Assembly: GCA_027450125.1 (NCBI GenBank)
Contig: DAIDKG010000071.1
Location: 1-5,858, forward strand
DNA from: Bordetella sp.
Lineage (GTDB): Bacteria; Pseudomonadota; Gammaproteobacteria; Burkholderiales; Burkholderiaceae_B
Direction: 5' to 3'
DNA length: 5,858 nt
The notes beneath the pieces are model-generated. The model saw nothing but the letters and a program-made list of their open reading frames with translations, ran no database searches and was not told where the DNA came from. Of the stretch, positions 1 to 5,858 are shown piece by piece. The position numbers and the translations under genes were made by a program. The number at the start of each line of letters is the position of its first letter. Positions within the stretch are counted from its first letter, which is position 1.

Positions 1-1056
1 AGCGGCCCGGCCGCAGGCTATGGCATCGTCGGCAAGACCATGTCTGCATGGTTTGACCTGGTCAACGCCGAGGGCGGCGTGAATGGGCGCCAGCTCAAGC
101 TGGTGCTGGCCGACGATGGCTACAGCCCGCCGAAAACCCTGGAGCAATCGCGCCGCCTGGTGGAGCGCGATCAGGTGGCTTTTCTCGCGGCGCAGATAGG
201 CTCGTCCACTGGGCTGGCGTCGCGCAGCTATCTCAACAACGCCAAAGTACCGCAACTCTTCGTTTCGTCCGGCTCCGCCACGTGGCTGGATGATGCGGCT
301 AAGTTCCCCTGGAGCATGGGCTGGCTGCCCCTGTACACCGACGAAGGGCGCATCCTGGCCAGGCACATCCTGCAGACGCGGCCCAACGCGAAGATCGCCA
401 TGTTCTACCAGAACGACGACGCCGGCAAGGATGTGCTGCGTGGCGTGAAGGAGGTTCTGGCTGCCGCCGGGAAGAAGCTCATCAGCGAAGAGTCGCATGA
501 GGTGTCGGATCCGACGGTGGACTCGCAGATCGTCTCCATGCATGCCTCGGGCGCGGACGTGCTGGTGGCGTGGGGTTCGCCCAAAGCCACCCTCCAGTCG
601 CTGCGCAAGACCCACGACATCGGCTGGCGCCCGGCCATCTACATCAACCCGAGCGCATCTTCGGTGCCCGCGGTGCTGACTCCGGTGGGGCTGGACAAGG
701 TCAAGGGCATCATGAGCGCCGCGTTCCTCAAGGATCCGAGCGATCCGACCTGGAAGAACGACCCTGGTGTCCTGGCCTGGCATGCCTTCATGGACAAATA
801 CAACAAAGGCGCGGCCAAGGAATACCTCACCGTGCTCGGTGCCTGCCTTGGGCAAGTGACAGTGCAGTTGCTCAAGCAGTGCGGCAACGACCTCTCGCGC
901 GAGAACATCATGCGGCAGTCGCGCCGCCTGGACATGGATTTGCCCATGATGCTGCCGGGCCTGCGTGTCAAGACCAGCGACGCCCGCCCTCACCCGATAC
1001 CGGACATGCGCATCCAGCAGTTCGACGGCACGAGCTGGAAGGTGATGCCGTCCTGA
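1..1056 (+). CDS. HAAT-family ABC transporter substrate-binding protein, 5' partial
   Basis: Periplasmic binding protein of the Leu/Ile/Val type (type 1 periplasmic-binding fold, Peripla_BP_6). It would capture the substrate in the periplasm and deliver it to the permeases encoded downstream. The frame is open from base 1, and the 13 codons before the first ATG at 40 read SGPAAGYGIVGKT, a typical early segment of these proteins. The ATG at 40 is therefore internal, and the true start and signal peptide lie left of the window. The visible 351 residues show family landmarks: NAEGGVNGRQLKLV near the start, KVPQLFVSSG, the FPWSMGW segment, PNAKIAMFYQNDDAGKD, DPTVDSQIV, then LKDPSDPTWKNDPG and LLKQCGNDLSRENIMRQ toward the C-terminus. 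The C-terminus looks complete (FDGTSWKVMPS, TGA at 1054-1056). Related proteins bind amino acids, aromatic acids or other carboxylates. The downstream thiolase favours an organic acid, but the sequence does not settle the ligand. Confidence 0.95.
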   Translation, partial: SGPAAGYGIVGKTMSAWFDLVNAEGGVNGRQLKLVLADDGYSPPKTLEQSRRLVERDQVAFLAAQIGSSTGLASRSYLNNAKVPQLFVSSGSATWLDDAAKFPWSMGWLPLYTDEGRILARHILQTRPNAKIAMFYQNDDAGKDVLRGVKEVLAAAGKKLISEESHEVSDPTVDSQIVSMHASGADVLVAWGSPKATLQSLRKTHDIGWRPAIYINPSASSVPAVLTPVGLDKVKGIMSAAFLKDPSDPTWKNDPGVLAWHAFMDKYNKGAAKEYLTVLGACLGQVTVQLLKQCGNDLSRENIMRQSRRLDMDLPMMLPGLRVKTSDARPHPIPDMRIQQFDGTSWKVMPS

Positions 1057-1072
1057 CGGGGCGAGCGCAGCG

Positions 1073-1840
1073 ATGGAACCCATTCTTTCCGTACGCGACC
1101 TGACGATCCGCTTCGGCGGTGTCGTCGCGCTGGACGCCTTCTCGATGGACGTGCCCGAGGGCTGCATCTTCGGCCTGATCGGGCCGAACGGCGCTGGCAA
1201 GACGACCTGCTTCAACTGCATCAGCGGCCTGTACCGGCCCACCCACGGCAGCGTGCGCTTCGGCCAGGCCGAGTTGACGCGCCTGCCGCGCCACGGCGTG
1301 GCACGGCTGGGTCTGAGCCGCACCTTCCAGAACGTGGCGCTCTACCCCTCGCTCACGGTGCGCGAAAACGTGATGGTGGGTGCGCACGCGCGGCTGCCGG
1401 TGTCGATGCTGGGTGCCGCGCTGCGCTCGCGCGCCGTCCGTGCCGCCGAGGAAGAAATCGCGCACTCGGCTGACGCGGCCCTGGCCACGCTGCGGCTGTC
1501 TGACTATGCCGACCGGGGCGTGGCGGAACTGCCGGTGGGCATCCAGCACCGCGTGGAAATCGCGCGGGCGCTGGTGACGCGGCCCAAGCTGCTGCTGCTC
1601 GACGAGCCCGCCGCTGGCCTCACCGCTGGCGAGGTCGATGAACTGCGCGACGTGCTGCTGCGCCTGCACGAGGAATTGAAGCTGACCATGGTGGTCGTGG
1701 AGCACAACATGCGCTTCGTGATGAAGACCTGCTCCGACCTCGCGGTACTGAGCTTTGGCCGCAAGCTCGCCCAGGGCTCGCCCGAGGAAGTGGCCAACAA
1801 CGACGCCGTGCTCGATGCCTATCTGGGAGGTGTGCTGTGA
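1073..1840 (+). CDS. livG: HAAT-type ABC transporter ATP-binding protein (LivG-like)
   Basis: Cytoplasmic ATPase subunit, 255 residues, a usual length for LivG, that pairs with LivF to power import. Walker A GPNGAGKT is at residues 37-44, the Q-loop glutamine is in RTFQN (Q86), the signature region is LPVGIQ (153-158) followed by HRVEIARAL, Walker B LLLLDEP is at 173-179, and the switch histidine is in VVVEHNM (H211). The signature departs from LSGGQ. Pro in the second position and Gln in the sixth are seen in other HAAT ATPases, so the protein is probably active. A long variable insert between the Q-loop and the signature (about 105-150) is typical of LivG. The ATG at 1073 lies 16 nt after the binding-protein stop. 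Only a weak GAG (1063-1065) precedes it, 7 nt upstream, so coupling to upstream translation is likely. The stop overlaps the next start by 4 nt. Substrate specificity cannot be read from this subunit. Confidence 0.95.
   Translation: MEPILSVRDLTIRFGGVVALDAFSMDVPEGCIFGLIGPNGAGKTTCFNCISGLYRPTHGSVRFGQAELTRLPRHGVARLGLSRTFQNVALYPSLTVRENVMVGAHARLPVSMLGAALRSRAVRAAEEEIAHSADAALATLRLSDYADRGVAELPVGIQHRVEIARALVTRPKLLLLDEPAAGLTAGEVDELRDVLLRLHEELKLTMVVVEHNMRFVMKTCSDLAVLSFGRKLAQGSPEEVANNDAVLDAYLGGVL
1825..1830 (+). promoter_or_regulatory. Ribosome binding site of the livF-like gene
   Basis: GGGAGG ends 6 nt before the GTG at 1837. It is the strongest Shine-Dalgarno match among the genes here and fixes the GTG start, even though the site lies inside the last codons of the upstream ATPase gene. 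Confidence 0.75.
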
Positions 1841-2553
1841 CCCAACGGCTTGAAATCCGCAACCTCGCGGTGGCCTACGGCCGAACGGCGGTGGTGCATG
1901 GCATCGACCTGCACGTGCAGGCCGGCGAGATGGTGGCGCTGCTCGGCGCCAACGGCGCGGGCAAGACCTCCATCCTGCGCGCCATCAGCCACCAGCAGGT
2001 GACTGCCAAGGGCACGCTGCGCTTCGAGGGCCAGGACATCATCGACATGGCCGCGCCCGCCATCGCCTCGCTGGGCATCGCCCACGTGCCCGAAGGGCGC
2101 GGCACCTTTGGCGACCTGACGGTGCTGGAGAACCTGCGCGTGGGCGCCATCCACCGCCGCGACAAGGACGGCATCGAGCAGGACATCGCCCGGATGCAGA
2201 CGCTGTTTCCCAAGCTGTCCAGCCGCGCGAAGCAAGCGGCGGGCACGCTCAGCGGCGGCGAGCAGCAGATGCTGGCCATCGCGCGCGCGCTGATGATGCG
2301 CCCCAAGATGCTGCTGCTGGACGAGCCTTCGTTCGGCATCGCGCCGCGCGTGACGCAGGAGATCTACGAACTCCTGCACCAGTTGCGCGAAACCGAGCAC
2401 CTCACGGCGCTCATCGTGGAGCAGAACGCCCAGGTCGCGCTGAACCTAGTCAACCGGGCCTATGTGCTCGAAAGCGGGCGCGTCACTGCCCAGGGCACCG
2501 CAGCCGAGCTGCGCGAAGACGACGCCGTGCGCCGCAGCTACCTCGGCCACTGA
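1837..2553 (+). CDS. livF: HAAT-type ABC transporter ATP-binding protein (LivF-like)
   Basis: Second cytoplasmic ATPase, 238 residues, full length for LivF. Walker A GANGAGKT is at residues 37-44, the signature LSGGEQQ at 138-144 and Walker B MLLLDEP at 158-164. Two features mark it as LivF rather than LivG. The Q-loop region reads HVPEGRGTF, with glutamate where most ABC ATPases have glutamine. The switch position is LIVEQNAQ, with Gln196 replacing the histidine. Both are normal for this subfamily and are not signs of decay. The start is GTG at 1837, overlapping the upstream TGA as GTGA and preceded by a strong ribosome binding site, which implies translational coupling of the two ATPases. 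It should form a heterodimer with the LivG-like subunit and dock on LivH and LivM. Confidence 0.95.
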   Translation: MTQRLEIRNLAVAYGRTAVVHGIDLHVQAGEMVALLGANGAGKTSILRAISHQQVTAKGTLRFEGQDIIDMAAPAIASLGIAHVPEGRGTFGDLTVLENLRVGAIHRRDKDGIEQDIARMQTLFPKLSSRAKQAAGTLSGGEQQMLAIARALMMRPKMLLLDEPSFGIAPRVTQEIYELLHQLRETEHLTALIVEQNAQVALNLVNRAYVLESGRVTAQGTAAELREDDAVRRSYLGH

Positions 2554-2557
2554 TCAA

Positions 2558-2564
2558 AAAGAGG
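2558..2564 (+). promoter_or_regulatory. Ribosome binding site of the livH-like gene
   Basis: AAAGAGG lies 9 nt before the ATG at 2574, in the short gap after the livF-like stop. It supports that start codon. Confidence 0.65.
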
Positions 2565-2573
2565 TTCATCACC

Positions 2574-3446
2574 ATGCAAGCATTCCTTCACCAGATAGCT
2601 TCGGGCCTGGCGGCGGGCGGCATCTATGCCAGCCTCGCCATCGCGCTCGTGCTCATCTATCGCTGCACTTCGTCCGTCAACTTCGCGCAGGGCGAACTGG
2701 CGATGTTCTCCACCTATATGAGCTGGGCGTTGGTTCAGGCGGGCGCATCATGGTGGGTGGCCTTCGCCGTTGTGGTCGTGGGTTCCTTCCTGCTCGGGCT
2801 GGCGCTGGAGCGGGTCATCTTCCAGCCCCTGCGGCACAAGCCGGTGCTCTCGGTCGTGGCGGCCAGCATCGCGCTGCTCATCATCTTGAACAGCCTGGTC
2901 GGCTGGCTGTTCGGGCATGAGATGCTGGAGTTCGCCACGCCGTTCGGTGGCGTCCTCAGCCGTGCCGAACCCTATCTGTCGGCCCACGAGGTCGGCGTTC
3001 TGCTCGTCACCCTGGCCGAACTGGCGGCGGTATTCGCGTTCTTCCGCTTCACCCGGTTCGGCCTGGCGATGCGTGCGGTGGCGGTGAACGCGCCGTCGGC
3101 GGAACTGTCGGGCATCAGCACCAACAAGGTGCTGGCCGTGGGCTGGGGTCTTGCAGCGGTGGCCGGTGCCGTGGCGGGGCTGATGGCCGCGCCCATCGTG
3201 TTCCTGGAGCCGTCGATGATGATGGGGCCGCTGATCTACGCACTGGCGGGCGCGCTGCTGGGCGGCATCGCCAGCCCTGTGGGCGCCGTGGCCGGGGGCT
3301 TCGCCGTCGGGGTACTGGAGAACCTGCTGGGCGCCTACGTGGTCGGCAACGACCTGAAACTGACCTGCATCATGCTGTTGATCATCGCGATGCTGGTCTT
3401 GCGGCCCGCCGGTATCTTCGGCAAGACGGCCCAGGTGAGGGTGTGA
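2574..3446 (+). CDS. livH: HAAT-type ABC transporter permease (LivH-like)
   Basis: Inner-membrane permease, 290 residues, normal for LivH, that forms the translocation pathway with LivM. The N-terminus has the family segment SGLAAGGIYASLAIALVLIY (about residues 10-29), followed by NFAQGELAMF (36-45), the counterpart of the NFAHGE motif of LivH proteins. Hydrophobic segments, roughly at 10-30, 42-57, 61-80, 90-113, 139-157, 186-210, 220-250 and 262-278, fit a multi-pass membrane protein. The cytoplasmic loop RFTRFGLAMRAVAVNAPSAE (158-177) matches the ATPase-contact loop of the family. The C-terminus carries the familiar LRPAGIFGK. The ATG at 2574 has a good ribosome binding site 20 nt after the livF-like stop. 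The 3' end abuts or overlaps the next permease gene. Nothing suggests damage. Confidence 0.95.
   Translation: MQAFLHQIASGLAAGGIYASLAIALVLIYRCTSSVNFAQGELAMFSTYMSWALVQAGASWWVAFAVVVVGSFLLGLALERVIFQPLRHKPVLSVVAASIALLIILNSLVGWLFGHEMLEFATPFGGVLSRAEPYLSAHEVGVLLVTLAELAAVFAFFRFTRFGLAMRAVAVNAPSAELSGISTNKVLAVGWGLAAVAGAVAGLMAAPIVFLEPSMMMGPLIYALAGALLGGIASPVGAVAGGFAVGVLENLLGAYVVGNDLKLTCIMLLIIAMLVLRPAGIFGKTAQVRV
3437..3440 (+). promoter_or_regulatory. Ribosome binding site deciding the livM-like start
   Basis: GAGG lies 8 nt before the ATG at 3449 but only 2 nt before the in-frame GTG at 3443, so it favours the ATG. A second AGG at 3433-3435 is 7 nt from the GTG, so the GTG is not excluded. Confidence 0.45.
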
Positions 3447-3448
3447 GC

Positions 3449-4453
3449 ATGAGTACCATGAGCGCCCCACTCAACATCCGCCCGGTGGCATCGCCCACCT
3501 GGTTGCGCTGGACGGCCTCGGTGGTCGGGCTCGCGCTGCTGGCCTGGTCCTTTAGTTGGCAAAGTTATCCGTTGTACGTGATGACGCAGGTGCTGATCTA
3601 TGGCATCGCCATCATGGGCCTGAACCTGCTCACCGGCTACACGGGCCAGATCTCGCTCGGCCACAGCGCCTTCTTCGCCATCGGTGCCTATCCCGCGGCG
3701 GTGCTCTCGCATCACCTGGGCTGGCCGTTCTACGTGGGCGTGCCGGTGGCGGCGCTGTTGTGCTTCGTGGCGGGTTTCCTCTTCGGCTTCCCGGCGCTGC
3801 GGCTGCCCATGCTTTATCTGGCGCTGTCCACCTTCGCGGTGGCGGTGGTGACACCGCAGGCGCTCAAGTGGAAAAAGATCGAGTGGCTGACCGGTGGCGT
3901 GGCGGGGATCGTCCTGGAAAAACCTGTGTTCCCAGGGGTGCTGGCCGACCGGGCGGACTGGGCCATCATGGCCTGCGTTGCGGCCTGCGCGCTCTGCGCC
4001 TTCCTGCTGGCGCGGCGGATTCTCGGCTCGCAGTTCGGCCGCCTGGTGGACGCCTCGCGCGACCAGCCGCTCGCGGCGGCGGCGGGCGGGCTCGACATCA
4101 CCGCCCTGCGCACGCAGATGTTCGGCCTCAGCGCGGCGTTCACCGGCCTGGCCGGTGCCCTGAGCGTGGTGGCGGGCCAGTTCGTCGCGCCCGAGAACTT
4201 TCCCTTCCTGCTCTCGGTGTCCCTGCTGGTGGGCAGCTTCGTGGGCGGGGTGCGCAGCCTGTGGGGCGCCTTCCTGGGGGCTGCCTTCATCGTGCTCACG
4301 CCCAACCTGGCCGAGAGCGTGTCGCAATCCGCGCCGTGGATGATCTTCGGCTTCGCACTGCTCGCGGTGGTCTTCCTGGCCCCTAATGGCTTGAGCGGCT
4401 GGATCACCAGCCTCTGGCGCAGGCGTGCAAATTCCTCATCCGCCCAGTCTTAG
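3449..4453 (+). CDS. livM: HAAT-type ABC transporter permease (LivM-like)
   Basis: Second inner-membrane permease, 334 residues from the ATG at 3449, or 336 from the GTG at 3443 that overlaps the livH-like TGA as GTGA. An ATG at 3458 is a third option. The hallmark LivM segment GLNLLTGYTGQISLGHSAFF is at about residues 57-76, followed by AIGAYPAAVL. Hydrophobic stretches at roughly 22-38, 42-62, 72-88, 96-115, 122-135, 170-188, 224-246, 252-284 and 297-311 fit a multi-pass protein. The loop around DASRDQPLAAAAGGLDI (about 201-217) corresponds to the ATPase-coupling loop, normally RDxxxAAxxxG. LAPNGLSGW near the end matches the family's xPxGLxG tail. It completes the five-component importer. 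The stop TAG (4451-4453) is 9 nt before the thiolase start. Confidence 0.93.
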   Translation: MSTMSAPLNIRPVASPTWLRWTASVVGLALLAWSFSWQSYPLYVMTQVLIYGIAIMGLNLLTGYTGQISLGHSAFFAIGAYPAAVLSHHLGWPFYVGVPVAALLCFVAGFLFGFPALRLPMLYLALSTFAVAVVTPQALKWKKIEWLTGGVAGIVLEKPVFPGVLADRADWAIMACVAACALCAFLLARRILGSQFGRLVDASRDQPLAAAAGGLDITALRTQMFGLSAAFTGLAGALSVVAGQFVAPENFPFLLSVSLLVGSFVGGVRSLWGAFLGAAFIVLTPNLAESVSQSAPWMIFGFALLAVVFLAPNGLSGWITSLWRRRANSSSAQS

Positions 4454-4462
4454 ACGCTTTCC

Positions 4463-4768
4463 ATGCAGCCCGTCTTCGTCGCTGGCACGGGCATGACCCG
4501 TTTCGGCAAGCACATTGACTGCGGTCTCAAATCGCTCGCCGCCGAGGCGATTGGCGAAGCCATTGCCGATGCAGGCATCACCCCGTCCCAGCTGCAGGCC
4601 GCCGACATGGGCAACGCCGCTGCTGGTGTCATGGCCGACCAGGTGCTGATCCCCGGACAGGTGGCGCTGCGCGGCATGGGCATCGGGCGCATTCCGGTCG
4701 TCAACATCGAGAACGCTTGTAGACGCATCCTTGCAGTGGGTGCTCGATATGCTGCTGGCTTCAGATAA
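4463..4768 (+). pseudogene. Thiolase (SCP-x/acetyl-CoA acetyltransferase-like), 3'-truncated remnant
   Basis: Residues 1-86 read as the N-terminus of a thiolase of the SCP-x/acetyl-CoA acetyltransferase type: VFVAGTGMTRFGKH near the start, SLAAEAIGEAIADAGI (25-40), then VALRGMGIGRIPVVNIENAC (67-86). Cys86 (codon 4718-4720) occupies the place of the nucleophile that forms the acyl-enzyme intermediate. In intact enzymes an alanine/serine-rich helix follows. Here RRILAVGARYAAGFR and TAA follow, which do not resemble thiolase. Intact family members have about 390 residues, so roughly three quarters is missing, including the later His and Cys catalytic motifs. No activity is expected. The gene begins 9 nt after the livM-like stop without a clear ribosome binding site, which suggests coupled translation. 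Its original role was probably thiolytic chain shortening of an acyl-CoA made from the imported substrate. Thiolases of this type often work with a DUF35/OB-fold partner, which is not seen here. Confidence 0.8.
4719..4760. other. Junction between the truncated thiolase and the relaxase-bearing segment
   Basis: About 40 bp separate the last thiolase-like codon from the relaxase stop codon. Roughly half the bases in 4719-4770 are G or C, visibly lower than the genes on both sides. I see no terminal inverted repeat of a familiar insertion sequence or transposon here, no target-site duplication that can be judged from one side, and no integrase or transposase. The exact breakpoint cannot be fixed from one sequence: it lies at or just after 4718-4720 on the thiolase side and before 4764 on the relaxase side. 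Confidence 0.55.
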
Positions 4769-5858
4769 CAGATAAGCCCTGTTGCCGTCGGATTTGCCAG
4801 GATACGCGGCCGTCATGTACCTGCGCAGAAATCGGCATACCGAGTCGTTGTTCGATGACAGGCCTCCATGGCACCAGGCTGAACCCCATGCCATCATCGA
4901 GCATGGCGTAGCGCCCGCTGGCCAGCATGACGCTGCGGCGGTAGATACCCGCCACGCGCTGGCCATCGGCCACGGGCCGGTGCTCCAGGCCAGTTTCGGC
5001 GGCCAAGTCCTTCGCGGCATGCGCTACATCCCGGCTGCGCAGCATTGCCAGCAGATTGCGCGCCAGGATGACGCGTTGGCCGCGCCGCTCGGCCAGCCCC
5101 TGTTCGGCCAGGAAGTCGGTGCGCTGTTGCATTGCCTGCTTGGCCTCGCCGCCAAAGCCCAGGTCGCCCAGGCCAGAGCCACCGCCGATCAACTGCTGGT
5201 CAAGCCAGGTGGCCCCGATCACGCGGGCCTGCCGCTCGATGGGCAGGTGCGATTTCAGCTCCACGGCCACGCCGCCCAGGCGCTGCGCGTCGTAGCGACG
5301 GCCCTGATCGGGCAGGTCGCCCGGCACCTTCCATAGCCCTTCGGCCACGCGCTCCACGATGCCTGCCCGGCGCAGGGCTTCCAAGCGCCGGACGTGGGCC
5401 GCGACGACTTCCTGCGGATCGCGGCCCGGTACGGCCTGGCCCTGCGCGATAGCAAGGTGGTGGTCGGTGCGGTACAGGCCATCGCTCGCCAGCACGGCGA
5501 TGTTCTTGTCAGCCGCGCGCACGTCGGCCGATCCCTTCACCTCCACCACGGCGCCGGTGGGATAGTTCGCCAGCTCGTCGCGGGTGTTGAGCGCGACGTA
5601 GTGGGCCTTGCCGTCCACCCCGTCGATGACCAGATAGCCGCGGTCGCGCAGCTCGTCGGCCAGCCCCTTCGCGGCCACGCGGCCGAGAATGGTTCGGCTA
5701 TCGTCGCCCGGCTCGAACACCGCCAGTTCGCGCGGCTCGCCGCGCATGGCACGCTGCATGGTGCGGATGATGTCGCCACGCTCGCCCAGGGCGCGCAAGG
5801 TCTTCTCGGCATCGGCATGGACGGCCCAGGTGCCCGGCTGCGCCTCGTCGGCCAGTCC
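4721..5858. mobile_element. Partial conjugative element backbone, probably Tn4371-family ICE
   Basis: The segment is called mobile because its only gene is a conjugative relaxase of the DUF3363 type, which in proteobacteria is typical of Tn4371-like integrative and conjugative elements and some plasmids. In that family, catabolic or resistance cargo is carried in gaps between backbone modules, which fits a transporter and acyl-CoA gene cluster next to the relaxase. Integrase, attachment sites and type IV secretion genes are not in the window, so neither the element's type nor its ends can be confirmed. The left boundary given is the thiolase breakpoint. The transporter operon may itself be cargo of the same element. 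Confidence 0.45.
4761..5858 (-). CDS. Conjugative relaxase, DUF3363 C-terminal region, 5' partial
   Basis: C-terminal 365 residues of a relaxase/mobilization nuclease of the kind annotated as DUF3363-containing. Such proteins nick the transfer origin and pilot the DNA strand into the recipient. The frame is open to the right edge: the first 20 visible residues are GLADEAQPGTWAVHADAEKT, so the TTG codon at 5796-5798 is internal and the true start lies beyond 5858. Recognisable family segments, in order, are ALGERGDIIRTMQRAM, GLADELRDRGYLVIDGVDGK, VAAHVRRLEALRRAGIVER, ATWLDQQLIGGG, LGDLGFGGEAKQAMQQR, AERRGQRVILARNLLAMLR, VAGIYRRSVMLASGRYAMLD and DGMGFSLVPWRPVIEQRLG. The nuclease domain with its histidine motifs is N-terminal and outside the window. 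The C-terminus (VSWQIRRQQGLSVI, then TGA at 4761-4763) ends about where relatives end, so this end looks intact. No frameshift or internal stop is seen. It converges on the thiolase remnant, whose reading frame overlaps its last codons by 8 bp. Confidence 0.85.
   Translation of the reverse strand, partial: GLADEAQPGTWAVHADAEKTLRALGERGDIIRTMQRAMRGEPRELAVFEPGDDSRTILGRVAAKGLADELRDRGYLVIDGVDGKAHYVALNTRDELANYPTGAVVEVKGSADVRAADKNIAVLASDGLYRTDHHLAIAQGQAVPGRDPQEVVAAHVRRLEALRRAGIVERVAEGLWKVPGDLPDQGRRYDAQRLGGVAVELKSHLPIERQARVIGATWLDQQLIGGGSGLGDLGFGGEAKQAMQQRTDFLAEQGLAERRGQRVILARNLLAMLRSRDVAHAAKDLAAETGLEHRPVADGQRVAGIYRRSVMLASGRYAMLDDGMGFSLVPWRPVIEQRLGMPISAQVHDGRVSWQIRRQQGLSVI

Noticed and set aside
40..42. 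ATG at 40 as the start of the binding protein
   Set aside because: The frame is open to base 1 and the preceding codons encode a conserved segment of the family, so the gene starts outside the window.
968..1705. Open frame on the - strand (245 codons) opposite the LivG-like gene
   Set aside because: His/Arg/Gln-rich shadow without family motifs. The + strand shows all ABC ATPase motifs.
2748..3470. Open frame on the - strand (240 codons) opposite the LivH-like gene
   Set aside because: Antisense shadow in GC-rich DNA with no recognisable domain.
3335..4327. Long open frame on the - strand (330 codons) opposite the two permease genes
   Set aside because: Low-complexity His/Arg/Gln/Glu-rich translation typical of the antisense of GC-rich coding DNA. 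The + strand permeases are unmistakable.
3556..4386. Open + strand frame (276 codons) overlapping the LivM-like gene in another frame
   Set aside because: Arg/Gly/Ala-rich shadow. The LivM motifs lie in the other frame.
4451..4726. Heptamer TAGACGC repeated at 4451-4457 and 4720-4726, flanking the thiolase remnant
   Set aside because: Suggestive because one copy sits at the breakpoint, but seven bases with differing flanks can occur by chance over this distance. It gives no clear mechanism for the junction.
4767..4783. Possible hairpin AACAG/CTGTT near the relaxase stop as a terminator
   Set aside because: Only a 5-bp stem with a 7-nt loop, AT-rich, without a T-run and inside the last relaxase codons.
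4782..5336. Open frame on the + strand (184 codons) opposite the relaxase
   Set aside because: The - strand frame matches relaxase family segments throughout and is open to the window edge. The + strand product resembles nothing and looks like a shadow.
5796..5798. TTG as the start of the relaxase
   Set aside because: The frame continues to 5858 with family-like residues and the nuclease domain is still missing, so this codon is internal.

Overview
The window is GC-rich on both sides of an internal boundary and carries two unrelated blocks. Positions 1-4718 hold most of a branched-chain amino acid type (HAAT/Liv) ABC importer operon on the + strand, followed by the first fifth of a thiolase gene. 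Positions about 4761-5858 hold the C-terminal part of a conjugative relaxase of the DUF3363 type on the - strand. The high GC, the transporter subfamily and the relaxase type suggest a proteobacterium, most likely a beta-proteobacterium of the Comamonadaceae/Burkholderiales kind. That placement is inference, because similar relaxases also occur in gamma-proteobacteria.

The left block, in order, is: a periplasmic substrate-binding protein (5' end outside the window), the ATPases LivG and LivF, the permeases LivH and LivM, and the start of an SCP-x/acetyl-CoA acetyltransferase-like thiolase. Gaps are 16 nt, a 4-nt GTGA overlap, 20 nt, about 2 nt (or a 4-nt overlap) and 9 nt, so this reads as one transcript whose promoter lies left of the window. 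Together the five transporter genes would form a complete importer: binding protein, two ATPases and two permeases. A thiolase in the same operon suggests that the imported compound is a carboxylic acid degraded through CoA thioesters, rather than an amino acid. This is inference from context.

The thiolase is broken. Family-like sequence runs to an NIENAC motif containing the presumed nucleophilic cysteine (codon 4718-4720), then changes at once to 15 unrelated residues and a stop. The relaxase stop codon on the opposite strand lies only about 40 bp further on. The relaxase is of the type found in Tn4371-family integrative and conjugative elements, whose catabolic cargo sits in gaps between backbone modules. 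The simplest reading is therefore that position about 4720 is a junction between ICE (or plasmid) backbone and a catabolic cargo segment, or between the element and a disrupted host operon.

No tRNA, rRNA, CRISPR array, complete insertion sequence, convincing promoter or terminator was seen. No stretch over 300 bases lacks a gene. Apart from the junction, the genes belong to well-known families and I found no clearly new system.
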